Assembly: GCF_017086405.1 (NCBI RefSeq)
Contig: NZ_CP070973.1
Location: 4,992,739-5,056,738 of the forward strand
DNA: 64,000 bases
Direction of reading: 5' to 3'
DNA from: Mycobacterium gordonae
GTDB taxonomy: Bacteria > Actinomycetota > Actinomycetes > Mycobacteriales > Mycobacteriaceae
The notes under the pieces: model-generated
Seen by the model: only the letters and a program-made list of their open reading frames with translations
Databases searched by the model: none
What the model was told of the DNA's origin: nothing
Part shown: positions 49,101 to 58,271 of the stretch, piece by piece
Numbering within the stretch: the first letter of the stretch is position 1
Layout: every line of letters starts with the position of its first letter
Made by a program: the position numbers and the translations under genes

Positions 49101-50873
49101 TCACGTTGGGTCCGAGGTGGACAGCGGTTCGGGCCGAAGCTGCCAGCCCAGCGCACCCAGGCGTTCCTCCCAGAACCGGGCGTAAGTTCCACCGGCGCCG
49201 AGCAATTCGTCGTGACGTCCCCGTGCAGTTATTCGCCCGCTTTCCAGAACCAGGATCTGGTCGGCATCCATGACGGTCGAAAGCCGATGTGCCACAACAA
49301 CAACAGTTCGATCCCGCGCCAACTCGTAAATCGCGTCGGCCACCGCGGCCTCGTTGACGGCATCCAATGCCGCGGTGGCTTCGTCCAGCAACACCACCGG
49401 AGCATTCTTGAGCAAGGCACGGGCGATGGCCACCCGCTGTCTTTCCCCACCGGAGAGGGCCGATCCCCCTTCGCCGACCCGTGCGTCCCAGCCGTCAGGC
49501 AATCGGTCGATCACCTCGTCGAGGCGCGCGATCGCGGCCACCCGACGCAGTTCGGAGTCGGCGGCGTCAGCATTGGCCATCCTCAAGTTGTCGGCGATGC
49601 TGCCATCGAAGAGGTACGCATCGTCGAAGACCTGCGCGGTCATCCGCGCGACCTTACCGGTGCCCAGTTCGCGCACATCGTGGCCGCCGAGCATGATGCT
49701 GCCGTCGTCGACCTCGAAGAATCGGCTGATCAGCCGAAGCACCGTCGTCTTCCCCGAACCCGAGGGGCCCACGATCGCGGTGAGGCTGCCACTGGGGATC
49801 GTGGCATCGATACCCTTGATCACGACCTCATCCGGCCGGTAGCCGAAACGCACTTCGCGCAGGGCGATGTCGGCGCCGGCAGGCGAGACGTCACCATCGG
49901 GTTCCGGAAGGGCCGGCACCGCCAGCAGCTCGCGCACCCGCACGATCGCGTCGGCGGTGACCTGGACATGGCCGGACAGATCGCCCAGTTGCGCCAGTGG
50001 ATCGATCATCCGCAGCGTGATGATCAGCAATCCGATCATCGTCGGTAAGGCCATTTCACCGCGCAGCGTCAGCCAGACCGCGAGCGCGATAACCATCGTC
50101 ACGACCAACTGCATGGTGCCGAAGCATCCGATCAGACCCCAGGCCCCGCGGATGGTCAGCCGGGACTGCGAATGTTGTTGGCGGGTAAGGGACTCTTCCA
50201 GTGTGCCGAGTTCCCGGCGGTTGAGAACGCCATAGGCACGCAGGGTCGGCTGCAGCCGGGCGTATTCCACGATCCGCGAAGCTGTGGCACCGATGTCGTG
50301 TTCGTACTGACCGTCGTTGCGCGCCACGATGCCCATGTACATCCGCAGCGACAGCGCGCACAGCAACGCACCGACCGTCAGGGCCGTCCCGATGCGCCAG
50401 TCGAACAGATAGCTACCGATGATCAGGGTGAGCGGAGCAGTGACACCGACGATCACGTGCCGAAGCAGATGAGCGGGGAAGTCCGCGACATCCACCGCGT
50501 CTTTGGCGACCAGTCGTCCCACCGGTCCGGTCCGATCGGCACCGAACCAGCCGATCGGCAAGGTAGCCAGATGGTTTCCGATTCGGGTGTGGAAGCCCGT
50601 AAGCACGCCGGTGCCGACCACATATGCGAGCGATGTGCTCCACGCCAACAATCCGTGATGGACAGCGACCGTCACGGTGATCGCCGCGATGCAGCGCCAC
50701 AACTGGTCCTGATCGGCAGGTCGGTCGAAGACAATCTCGATTAGAGCAACGACGAACAGAAAACCGAGCCCCTGCAAGATCCCCTGGGCGGCCTGCAATG
50801 CCAGCATCGTGCGCAGCTGACGTCGTCCACGGGCATCAAGCAGATCGAGCAGGTAGCGGATGATGATGGTCAT
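49101..50873 (-). CDS. ABC half-transporter, IrtB/YbtQ-like
   Basis: The protein is 590 residues from ATG 50873 (MTIIIRYLLDLLDARGRRQ), overlapping the upstream transporter stop (ATGA); the open frame beyond this start is antisense-like. A six-helix ABC transmembrane domain covers residues 1-310. The nucleotide-binding domain has Walker A VGPSGSGKTT near 376, signature LSGGERQRV near 478 and Walker B VVLLDEATAALD near 498. Despite exporter topology, paired half-transporters of this type (IrtAB, YbtPQ) import siderophore-metal complexes. With its partner it is the likely uptake system for the metallophore made by the divergent NRPS operon. Confidence 0.87.
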   Translation of the reverse strand: MTIIIRYLLDLLDARGRRQLRTMLALQAAQGILQGLGFLFVVALIEIVFDRPADQDQLWRCIAAITVTVAVHHGLLAWSTSLAYVVGTGVLTGFHTRIGNHLATLPIGWFGADRTGPVGRLVAKDAVDVADFPAHLLRHVIVGVTAPLTLIIGSYLFDWRIGTALTVGALLCALSLRMYMGIVARNDGQYEHDIGATASRIVEYARLQPTLRAYGVLNRRELGTLEESLTRQQHSQSRLTIRGAWGLIGCFGTMQLVVTMVIALAVWLTLRGEMALPTMIGLLIITLRMIDPLAQLGDLSGHVQVTADAIVRVRELLAVPALPEPDGDVSPAGADIALREVRFGYRPDEVVIKGIDATIPSGSLTAIVGPSGSGKTTVLRLISRFFEVDDGSIMLGGHDVRELGTGKVARMTAQVFDDAYLFDGSIADNLRMANADAADSELRRVAAIARLDEVIDRLPDGWDARVGEGGSALSGGERQRVAIARALLKNAPVVLLDEATAALDAVNEAAVADAIYELARDRTVVVVAHRLSTVMDADQILVLESGRITARGRHDELLGAGGTYARFWEERLGALGWQLRPEPLSTSDPT

Positions 50874-52651
50874 CGGCCCAACTCCAGTCGCTCGGCGACA
50901 CCGTGTTCGGCGCCGCGTTCCCGCTCCCATAACCCCGCATAGATTCCGCTGCGCGCCAGGAGTTCTGCATGCGTACCGTGTTCGGCGACCCGTCCGCCCT
51001 CCAGCACGACGACGGCATCGACTCCCCGAATCGTGTTGAGCCGGTGGGCGATTACCAGCACGGTCCGTCCTCGTGCGACTTCGCTGAGCGCCTCCTGGAT
51101 GCGGGCCTCGTTTTCCGGATCGGCGCTGGCGGTAGCCTCGTCGAGGACCAGGATCGGCCGGTCGGCCAGAATCGCCCGCGCGATGCACACGCGCTGGCGT
51201 TCGCCCGCCGACAGCGCCGCGTCTTCGCCGACCACCGAGTCCAGCCCGCGCGGCAGGTTGTCGAGCCTGGCCAAAATCTGGGCTTTCGCCGCAGCGTCAC
51301 GCACCGCCGCGTCGTCCACCTCCGGGCGACCGAGGCGGATGTTGTCACGAACGCTCATCGCCGACACCAGGTGCGAGTCCTGAAAGACGAAGGCGACGTG
51401 CTCGTACAACTGCGTGGGGTCGATGCTGCGCAGATCGACTCCGTACAGTTCAACCGCACCTTCGCACGGGTCGTCGAACCGGGGCAGCAGCTTGGCCAAG
51501 GTGGACTTGCCGGCACCCGACGGGCCGACCAACGCGGTGATGGTGCCACGTTCGAGGCACAGGTCGATCCCGTCGAGCGCGACGGTGTCACCGTAGGTGA
51601 CCCGCACGCCGCGCATCCGCACCACCGGCCCCTCCGACCGCGGGTTGAGCTGCACGGGATGGTCCGGTGTCGGCAACTCCGGGGTGGACAGCAGGTCAGT
51701 GATCCCGCGGTACACCTTCAGGGCGGTGACCAACGGGTGCACGGACATCAGCAGGGTCATCCACCCGGCGGTGATGACGGTGCCGAAAACCAGGAATGCC
51801 ACGAAGTTCACTCCCGACAGCTCCCCGTCGACGGTCAGGATCCCGCCCGTCGCCGCAACGACCAACAGAATGCTCGGGGGCGACAGCAAGATCTCGGCAA
51901 TGACTCCGGCGACACTCGTGGATTTGGCCCAGTCGTAGAAGAAGTGCGCGAACGCCCGGGATGTCTCCTGGAACCGGCGACTGGCCGCGCCGGGCGTGCC
52001 GAATGCCTTCACCACACCGATGCCGTTCACGAATTCCACCGCAGCGCTGTTCAGTCGCACCAGCCAGTCCATGAACTCCGGATACTTCGTTCCAGCACTG
52101 GCCATCGCACGTTGGTAAGCGATGATTCCGGCGAACACCGGAAGCAGGGTCGCCAGTGCCATCCGCCAGTCCAGCACGCAGAGGTAGATGATCGCTGCCA
52201 GCGGCGGTACCGCCGCCGCGCTGAGTTCGACGATGGAATGCGCGACAAGCCGGTGCAGGGCCGCAACGTCGTCTTCTACGGCCTTCTTGACGATGCCGGA
52301 GTTGCGTTCGCTGAACCAGCTCAGGGGCAGCCTGCTCAGTTTGACCAGCAGTTCGCGACGGACGCGAAACGATATCTGGATGTCGGCCAGATGCGTCATC
52401 ACTCCGGCGGACAGGACACCTAGTTGCTTTACGGCGAGCGCGACGACGGCTACGACGATGACGGGCCAGACATCGGTATCACCCGCCAGCAGACGTCGGG
52501 TCACTTCCACGACCGCGATCAGCGGCGCCATCCCGGCCAGGGAGCTGACCGCCGACAACACAGCGCAGGCAGTCAGTGTCACCCAGGCTGACTTGAGAAT
52601 CGAGGGCGGCCGTCCAGATGTCGATGATCCCCTTCGTCGTTGCACGCTCAT
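50870..52651 (-). CDS. ABC half-transporter, IrtA/YbtP-like without SIP domain
   Basis: The protein is 593 residues from ATG 52651; GTG 52666 or TTG 52690 could extend it by 5 or 13 residues, and no spacing-perfect ribosome site decides. The transmembrane domain spans residues 25-310 and includes SWFSERNSGIVKKAVEDDV, a typical elbow-helix region. The nucleotide-binding domain has GPSGAGKST near 374 and Walker B ILVLDEATASADPE near 500. The signature is LSAGERQRV, one residue different from the usual LSGGE. Unlike mycobacterial IrtA it has no N-terminal siderophore-interacting FAD domain, so metal release by reduction is not built in, which fits redox-inert zinc. Promoter probably lies near the Zur-type box 260 bp upstream. 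Confidence 0.85.
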   Translation of the reverse strand: MSVQRRRGSSTSGRPPSILKSAWVTLTACAVLSAVSSLAGMAPLIAVVEVTRRLLAGDTDVWPVIVVAVVALAVKQLGVLSAGVMTHLADIQISFRVRRELLVKLSRLPLSWFSERNSGIVKKAVEDDVAALHRLVAHSIVELSAAAVPPLAAIIYLCVLDWRMALATLLPVFAGIIAYQRAMASAGTKYPEFMDWLVRLNSAAVEFVNGIGVVKAFGTPGAASRRFQETSRAFAHFFYDWAKSTSVAGVIAEILLSPPSILLVVAATGGILTVDGELSGVNFVAFLVFGTVITAGWMTLLMSVHPLVTALKVYRGITDLLSTPELPTPDHPVQLNPRSEGPVVRMRGVRVTYGDTVALDGIDLCLERGTITALVGPSGAGKSTLAKLLPRFDDPCEGAVELYGVDLRSIDPTQLYEHVAFVFQDSHLVSAMSVRDNIRLGRPEVDDAAVRDAAAKAQILARLDNLPRGLDSVVGEDAALSAGERQRVCIARAILADRPILVLDEATASADPENEARIQEALSEVARGRTVLVIAHRLNTIRGVDAVVVLEGGRVAEHGTHAELLARSGIYAGLWERERGAEHGVAERLELGR

Positions 52652-52880
52652 CCTCCATCGCACCTGTCGTGTAGCGGTCCGGCCTGGCAATAACTCGACA
52701 AGCCAGTTGCGGCAGGTTCACACCCCGGTTGTACGGTCGCACGGCCATTCCGCCAGGGCGCGTGACACGTCCAGATACCCATCACTGTCGTAGCTCCTCG
52801 CACCGGATCGGTGCCGTTGGCGACCGGCCTTCGGTCAACTGTCCCAACCTGGGAACTGCCTGCGCACCCCGACGCAGTAG

Positions 52881-52934
52881 TTGACAGGCAGTGGTCCCGG
52901 GTGCAAATTACTATATGAAAATCATTTCCAATAC
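52881..52934. promoter_or_regulatory. Putative promoter and Zur box between ABC transporters and first PPE gene
   Basis: TTGACA at 52881-52886 is followed by CCCGGGTGCAAATTA and then TGAAAATCATTTCCA (52916-52930), a Zur-type half-palindrome. The box sits midway in the divergent gap: 265 bp from the transporter start and 271 bp from the PPE start. The whole 54-bp block recurs with few changes before the second PPE gene at 54748-54801. The remaining non-coding sequence to 53120 showed no gene. Confidence 0.7.
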
Positions 52935-53120
52935 CGGTCGTCGGGGCGACGAATCCGGGGATGCCTCGGACGAGGCGGCAAGCTGCCGCCCCGCAAACCC
53001 AGAACTAGTCGAAAGTGCAATTCTGCCAATGTGTTTTGCCTCACCAAGCAACGACGTTGTCGACCGATGAGCGACCGGATGAGCGGGTGCCGCGGTACAG
53101 CTTCAGAGAGCCGAACGGAC

Positions 53121-53204
53121 TTGGATTGGTCGTTTGTGGTCCAAATAGCTGAGGCGGGGCGGGCCATCGGCGCTTGGCAATTGATCGCGCCCGATCGGCG
53201 GTGA
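53121..53204 (+). pseudogene. PE N-terminus remnant or leader peptide before first PPE
   Basis: A 27-residue reading from TTG 53121 (LDWSFVVQIAEAGRAIGAWQ...) ends in TGA overlapping the PPE GTG start (GTGA). It aligns without gaps with the leader before the second PPE (15 of 27 identical). Its SFVV-IAE start resembles a PE N-terminus. It is too short for a PE protein (about 100 residues). No good ribosome site was seen. Confidence 0.45.
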
Positions 53205-54712
53205 CCGCGCCGGTTTGGATGGCGCTTCCACCGGAGGTTCATTCGGCATTGCTGAGCAGTGGCCCCGGGCCCGGTCCGCTACTGGCGGCGGCGGGGGCGT
53301 GGACGTCCTTGAGCGTCACATACGCCGAAGTGGCCGAAGAACTATCGGCCCTGATGGCAGCGGTGGTGGCGGCAGACTGGGAAGGTCCCAGCGCGGAGTC
53401 GTATGCGGCCGCCAACGCACCCTTTGCGGCTTGGCTGCTGCAGGCGGCGGCCAACGCTGCCGCGGCAGCCGCCCAGCTCGAGACCCAGGCCAGCACTTAC
53501 ACCGCCGCGCTGGCCGCTATGCCCACCCTCGGTGAGCTGGCAGCAAACCACGCAATCCACGCGGCTCTGGTAGCAACGAACTTCTTCGGAATCAACACCA
53601 TTCCCATCGCAATCAACGAGGCTGACTATGTGCGGATGTGGATAGCGGCCGCCACCACCATGACGGTCTACCAAACGGTATCTGCCGAGGCCCTGACAGC
53701 GGTACCCAGCACGCCACCTGCCCCACCAGTGCTGCGGTCCGAAAACTCTGCTGCCGCCGGCTTCAATCCGTTCAACATTCTCGCCGACTGGGAAAAGATC
53801 GTCGAGGAAATCATGAACGCCATCTTTGGTGTGAAGGTCCCGCCCTCGGTCCTTGAGGCGATAGAGGCGTTCTTGGAAAATCCGTCGCTGGCCACGCTTG
53901 GTTATCTGGTGCTGGTGGCACTGCCCTACGAGGTCGCTTTCGACACCGTGTTCTTCGCACCCGCGGCGCTATTGGCTACTCCGTTCCTGCCGCTGGCTGG
54001 TCTCGGCGGCCTTGGCGGTCTCGGCGGTCTGGCGGCCCTGGGGCGGCCCAGCCTTGAGCCCACCGTCGGCGACGATTTCCCACCACAGATGACCAGCACA
54101 CGGCCGCAACTCGGGTACGGGTCAGGGATCGCAGCGCCGGCGCCGCCGGCGCCGGCATCGGCGGCGGCAGCCGGACCGGCACCCGGATCGACTCCTGCGC
54201 CAGCCCCCGCATCGGCCCCGTCGGCCGGTATGGCCCCTTTCGACTACCTGGTTTTCGGCGGACCTCCGGACCCAGGAGAAGGCCCGACGCTGATTGACCG
54301 CGGTAAGGCCTCAGCACCGGCGTCCGACATCGCGGCGGCAGCCGCGGCCCCGGCACGAACACCGGCACAGCAACGCTCGCGACGCCGACGGCGAACCGTG
54401 ATGAAAGACAACGCCGACGAATTCATGGACCTCAGCTCGGGACCGGACGCGTCCCCGGACAGTCCGCCCAGTGGCACAACCGCCTCCGACCGCGGTGCGG
54501 GCTCGCTGGGATTCTCGGGGACGGCCAACTGGGGTGACGACATACGCCCCGCCGGGTTGTTAGCTGTGAGCGATGACTTCGGCAACAAGCCGACCGCGCC
54601 GATGCTGCCCCATACCTGGGGCAGCGAACGTGGCGGAGGGCCAACGCAGTTCACGGGTCATCGCGAGACAGGGCATACCGGGGCCCACACCGATGACCTG
54701 CCGCCGCAATGA
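53201..54712 (+). CDS. PPE family protein, PPE-PPW subgroup (copy 1)
   Basis: The protein is 503 residues from GTG 53201 (VTAPVWMALPPEVHSALLS); the in-frame TTG upstream would add a non-PPE extension. The PPE domain covers residues 1-175, with WEGPSAESYAAAN matching the WxG-containing helix. A proline/alanine linker follows, then the C-terminal PPW region with SLGFSGT and PTAPMLPHTW (PxxPxxW). PPE proteins are type VII secreted, usually as heterodimers with a PE. Here the PE partner directly upstream is only a 27-residue vestige. A tandem paralogue lies 350 bp downstream. The Zur-type box upstream suggests induction by zinc limitation, as known for other PPE genes in mycobacterial Zur regulons. 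Confidence 0.9.
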   Translation: MTAPVWMALPPEVHSALLSSGPGPGPLLAAAGAWTSLSVTYAEVAEELSALMAAVVAADWEGPSAESYAAANAPFAAWLLQAAANAAAAAAQLETQASTYTAALAAMPTLGELAANHAIHAALVATNFFGINTIPIAINEADYVRMWIAAATTMTVYQTVSAEALTAVPSTPPAPPVLRSENSAAAGFNPFNILADWEKIVEEIMNAIFGVKVPPSVLEAIEAFLENPSLATLGYLVLVALPYEVAFDTVFFAPAALLATPFLPLAGLGGLGGLGGLAALGRPSLEPTVGDDFPPQMTSTRPQLGYGSGIAAPAPPAPASAAAAGPAPGSTPAPAPASAPSAGMAPFDYLVFGGPPDPGEGPTLIDRGKASAPASDIAAAAAAPARTPAQQRSRRRRRTVMKDNADEFMDLSSGPDASPDSPPSGTTASDRGAGSLGFSGTANWGDDIRPAGLLAVSDDFGNKPTAPMLPHTWGSERGGGPTQFTGHRETGHTGAHTDDLPPQ

Positions 54713-54747
54713 GGAGCGTAATGCCAACCGCGGACCTGATGCAGGAG

Positions 54748-54801
54748 TTGACAGACGATGTCCCCGGGTGCAAATTAGTACATGAAAATCGTTTCCAATA
54801 A
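54748..54801 (+). promoter_or_regulatory. Putative promoter and Zur box before second PPE gene
   Basis: TTGACA at 54748-54753, CCCGGGTGCAAATTA, and the box core TGAAAATCGTTTCCA at 54783-54797 reproduce the arrangement before the first PPE. The duplicated promoter region suggests both PPE copies answer the same metal signal. It lies in the 356-bp spacer 54713-55068, which otherwise holds only the PE-like leader. Confidence 0.7.
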
Positions 54802-54994
54802 CCGTTCCCCGAGGTGACAGGATGAGGGCAGCCTCGGATGGGCTTAACTCTGCCACCACGGCAGCGATTTGGGTGGCGTTCGACGCAACCTTGCGGCCCG
54901 GCGGCTCGCGCCGCCTGGACTGTGCGCGTGATTGTTTTGGACAGCGGGGGTGACCTACGGTCATCGCCTTCAGGGGAGCCAAGGAGGCTTGGAC

Positions 54995-55072
54995 GTGTCG
55001 TCTGTAATCGCGATTGCTGAGTCGGTGCAGGGCATCGGCGCTCGGCCATCGATCGCGCCCGGTCGGCGGTGA
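54995..55072 (+). pseudogene. PE N-terminus remnant or leader peptide before second PPE
   Basis: GTG 54995 has AAGGAGG seven bases upstream and opens a 25-residue reading, VSSVIAIAESVQGIGAR..., that matches the start of the PE protein at 46188 (MSFVIAVPELVQG). It ends TGA overlapping the PPE GTG as GTGA. It may be a PE gene shortened by deletion, now kept as a translational-coupling leader. Confidence 0.5.
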
Positions 55073-56559
55073 CCGCCCCGGTCTGGATGGCACTTCCCCC
55101 CGAGGTTCATTCGGCCTTGCTGAACAGCGGCCCCGGGCCTGGTCCGCTACTGGCGGCGGCGGGGGCGTGGACTTCCTTGAGCATCACATACACCGAAGTA
55201 GCCGATGAACTCTCAGCGGTGGTGGCACAGACACAGTCGATGGCCTGGGAGGGCCCCAGCGCGGAGTCGTATGTCGCTGCCAATGCCCCGTATGTGGCGT
55301 GGCTGCTTTTGTTGGCGGCCAATGCTGCCACTACGGCCGCCCGGCACGAGACCGAAGCCACTGCTTACACCGCCGCGCTGGCCGCCATGCCCACCCTGGG
55401 TGAGCTGGCAGCAAACCACGCCATCCACGCGGCCCTGATGGCAACGAACTTCTTTGGCATCAACACGATTCCGATCGCACTCAACGAGGCCGACTATGTG
55501 CGAATGTGGGTGCAAGCCGCTACCACCATGACCGTCTACCAAACGGTGTCCGCCGAGGCGGTCACGGCGATACCCACCACGCCGCCGGCCCCACCGGTGC
55601 TGAGATCCGGTGCCCCTGCCGCCGCCGACTTCAACCCTCTCAACATCCTCACCGAGTGGGAAAAGATCGTCGCGTACATCCTGGATGAATTGTTCGGCGT
55701 CGATAGCCCGCCTTACATTCTTCCGCTGCTAGAGGCTCTCCTGCAAAACCCTTCCCCCGAGCTCCTCGCCACTCTCCTATTCGTGGCACTGCCCTACGAG
55801 GTCATCTTCAACACCCTGTTCTTCGCGCCCGCCGCCCTTTTGGCGACGCCATTCCTACCCCTCGTCGGCCTTGCCGGACTGAGTGGCCTGGCCGGACTCG
55901 CGGCCATTCCCCAGCCGGGCCAGGATCCCGGAGTGAGCAGCGAAAGCCGGGCACCCACTACGGCTAGGGGCGACGCCGTTTTCGGATCCGCGGGCTCCTC
56001 AGCTCCGATGTCTCCGGCTCCCGCCGCGACGACGGGGTCAACGCCTGCGTCGACACCAGCATCAGCGCCGGCATCCGCCCCGGCCGGCGGGACCCCGTCG
56101 TTCGGCTACCTGGTGTTGGGCGGCGGAAGCGATGGAGGGCAGGGGCCGACATTGATCGACCGTGGCAAGGCCTCGGCACCCGCCGCGGACATCGCCGCGG
56201 CGGCCGCGGCGTCGTCACGAGCACCTGCACAACAGCGATCCAAGCGCCGACGACGGATAGTGATGAGAGACAACGCCGACGAATTTCTGGACTTGGATTC
56301 AGGGACGGACGCCGGCCCGGACGCCCCGCCCGATGACACAACTGCTTCCAGTCGGGGTGCTGGATCGCTGGGATTTTCCGGAACGGCAACGAAGCCCGAT
56401 GCCGTTCGCCCCGAAGGATTGCTCACCCTGGGTGATGACTTCGGTAGCAGGCCGACCGCGCCGATGTTGCCCCACACTTGGGGTAACGGCTCCAGCGGAG
56501 AGTCGCCGGAGCCCGCCGGCCCGCAATCGTCGGGCCAAACCGAAGAACCGTATACCTGA
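55069..56559 (+). CDS. PPE family protein, PPE-PPW subgroup (copy 2)
   Basis: This 496-residue protein from GTG 55069 (VTAPVWMALPPEVHSALLN) is closely similar to the PPE at 53201 along its whole length. Shared features are WEGPSAESYVAAN, NFFGINTIPIA, the QQRSKRRRRIVM basic patch, SLGFSGT and the PTAPMLPHTW motif. The copies differ most in the Pro/Ala linker (residues about 285-350) and in length by seven residues. Tandem duplication together with promoter and leader is evident. Likely exported by a type VII system and possibly an outer-membrane uptake component. It precedes the PE-PPE hydrolase by 145 bp. Confidence 0.9.
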   Translation: MTAPVWMALPPEVHSALLNSGPGPGPLLAAAGAWTSLSITYTEVADELSAVVAQTQSMAWEGPSAESYVAANAPYVAWLLLLAANAATTAARHETEATAYTAALAAMPTLGELAANHAIHAALMATNFFGINTIPIALNEADYVRMWVQAATTMTVYQTVSAEAVTAIPTTPPAPPVLRSGAPAAADFNPLNILTEWEKIVAYILDELFGVDSPPYILPLLEALLQNPSPELLATLLFVALPYEVIFNTLFFAPAALLATPFLPLVGLAGLSGLAGLAAIPQPGQDPGVSSESRAPTTARGDAVFGSAGSSAPMSPAPAATTGSTPASTPASAPASAPAGGTPSFGYLVLGGGSDGGQGPTLIDRGKASAPAADIAAAAAASSRAPAQQRSKRRRRIVMRDNADEFLDLDSGTDAGPDAPPDDTTASSRGAGSLGFSGTATKPDAVRPEGLLTLGDDFGSRPTAPMLPHTWGNGSSGESPEPAGPQSSGQTEEPYT

Positions 56560-56704
56560 AATGCCCATGCCGATGAGGAGCCTCGAATGTTCGACCGTAC
56601 ATCCGCGCTACCGGGTTCGGCGCAGCCCTGATCATGGCGGGCACCCGGCTTTCGACACTCGATCCCGCGATCACGTCTGTGTCGGCTAAGGCGCAGGAGG
56701 CACC

Positions 56705-58201
56705 ATGTCGTTTCTTGCCGTAACTCCCGAGTTCTTGGCTTCGGCGGCAGCGGATCTACAGACTCTCCGTTCGGCGCTAGATGAAGTGCAGGCGGCGACC
56801 GCTGTGCCAACCACCGGACTGATAGCTGCCGGTGCGGACGAGGTGTCTGCGGCGGTCGCAGCGCTATTCGCCAACTATGGTCAGGAATTCCAGGCGATCA
56901 GCGCACAGGTCAGCGCGTTTCACCAGCAGTTCGTTCAAGCGCTCAGCGCGGGGGCCAAAGCGTATGCGGCCGCCGAGGTGCTCAATGCGTCACCACTGCA
57001 GGCGGTCCAGGGCGAATTGGTCGCTGCACTCAATGCACCCTGGCGAGCGTTGTTGGGCAATCCACTGGTCGGCACGGCCGGTCCGACCCCAGCCATGCTG
57101 GCCCTCGACTACGCCACTCTCATCATGGGAGGTACCGGCAACCCCGTCCCAGACAGCACCTATCTGAACAACGTCTACAACGCCTACATTGCGCCCCGCA
57201 TCGCTCCACACACGGCCGTCCCCACCGGATTGGTCACTCCCGAACAAGGCTGGCCGCTCACCGGATTGCACAGCCTGACCTTCGACACGTCGGTTGCTCG
57301 GGGAGTCGAGATACTCAAGCAGGCGATCGCAGCCCAACCACCGGACACCAACACCACTGTTTTCGGTTTCTCCCAGAGTTCGACCATCATTACCGAGTAC
57401 CTGCAGGGAATCGCGACCGGCACCATCCCCAACCCACCTGACCCGGCCAATGTGCGATTCGTACTCACGGGAAATCCCAATAATCCCAACGGCGGCCAGT
57501 TCGAACGGTTCGTCGGGCTTTACCTGCCCGGTTTCAACCAGACATTCAGTGGCGCGACACCGGATTTGGCCTACCCTACGGATATTTACACTATCCAATA
57601 CGACGGTTTCGCCCACTTTCCCCGCTACCCGATCAACCTCTTGTCCGTCGCGAATGCTTATGCCGGCTTGTATTACGACCACCTGGGCCCGAGTCCGACA
57701 TATCCGAACATCACGCCCGAACAACTCGCGACCGCGATCGTCGCGCCGGTCTCGCCCGGATCTACCGGCAACACCACCTATTACTTCATCCCGACCCAGG
57801 ATCTGCCGCTGCTAAGACCGCTGAACTTGCCACAACCGCTGCACAACATGATCCAACCGCCATTGCGGGTGCTGGTCGATCTGGGTTACGGCGACATCGG
57901 CGGCCCGAACACGGAATACGCCAATCTTCCTACCCCCGCCAGCCTGTTTCCGGTAGTGAATCCGATAAACGTCGGCACCTATTTGCTCAAGGGAACCGTG
58001 CAGGGCGTGCAGGCCAACTTGGTGTGGGCCGGAGTGCTTCCCCCCTCAGCGATGCCCGACACCTATCCCTTCGTGGCATCCCCGAATCCGGGTCTCACGA
58101 TCAACCTCGGACAACCGAGTGTGACGGTGGTGTCCGCTACGACGACCATCGCCGGCTCACTGCTGCGCGCCCTGAATATTCCTCCATTCGGGGCCGGTTG
58201 A
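56705..58201 (+). CDS. PE family protein with PE-PPE hydrolase domain
   Basis: The protein is 498 residues from ATG 56705, preceded by GCGCAGGAGG. The PE domain (1-92) starts MSFLAVTPEFLASAAADLQ. The PE-PPE alpha/beta-hydrolase domain (about 150-400) has the nucleophile elbow GFSQSS near residue 221, GNPNNPNGG near 260 and the family block YDGFAHFPRYPINLL near 300. It probably hydrolyses acyl esters at the cell surface. Compared with the partial protein at the window start it has the same domain order and similar motifs. Position behind two Zur-type-controlled PPE genes suggests, but does not prove, joint regulation. Confidence 0.88.
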   Translation: MSFLAVTPEFLASAAADLQTLRSALDEVQAATAVPTTGLIAAGADEVSAAVAALFANYGQEFQAISAQVSAFHQQFVQALSAGAKAYAAAEVLNASPLQAVQGELVAALNAPWRALLGNPLVGTAGPTPAMLALDYATLIMGGTGNPVPDSTYLNNVYNAYIAPRIAPHTAVPTGLVTPEQGWPLTGLHSLTFDTSVARGVEILKQAIAAQPPDTNTTVFGFSQSSTIITEYLQGIATGTIPNPPDPANVRFVLTGNPNNPNGGQFERFVGLYLPGFNQTFSGATPDLAYPTDIYTIQYDGFAHFPRYPINLLSVANAYAGLYYDHLGPSPTYPNITPEQLATAIVAPVSPGSTGNTTYYFIPTQDLPLLRPLNLPQPLHNMIQPPLRVLVDLGYGDIGGPNTEYANLPTPASLFPVVNPINVGTYLLKGTVQGVQANLVWAGVLPPSAMPDTYPFVASPNPGLTINLGQPSVTVVSATTTIAGSLLRALNIPPFGAG

Positions 58202-58271
58202 TCGCGGAGCGCCTTCGGCAGATGACCCCCGCACTTGACGAATGGATGATCAGACGCGCGGTTGCCGCACG

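Noticed and set aside
50874..51188. N-terminal extension of the IrtB-like transporter
   Set aside because: It overlaps the NBD coding of the partner transporter in another frame; ATG 50873 with ATGA overlap is the natural start.
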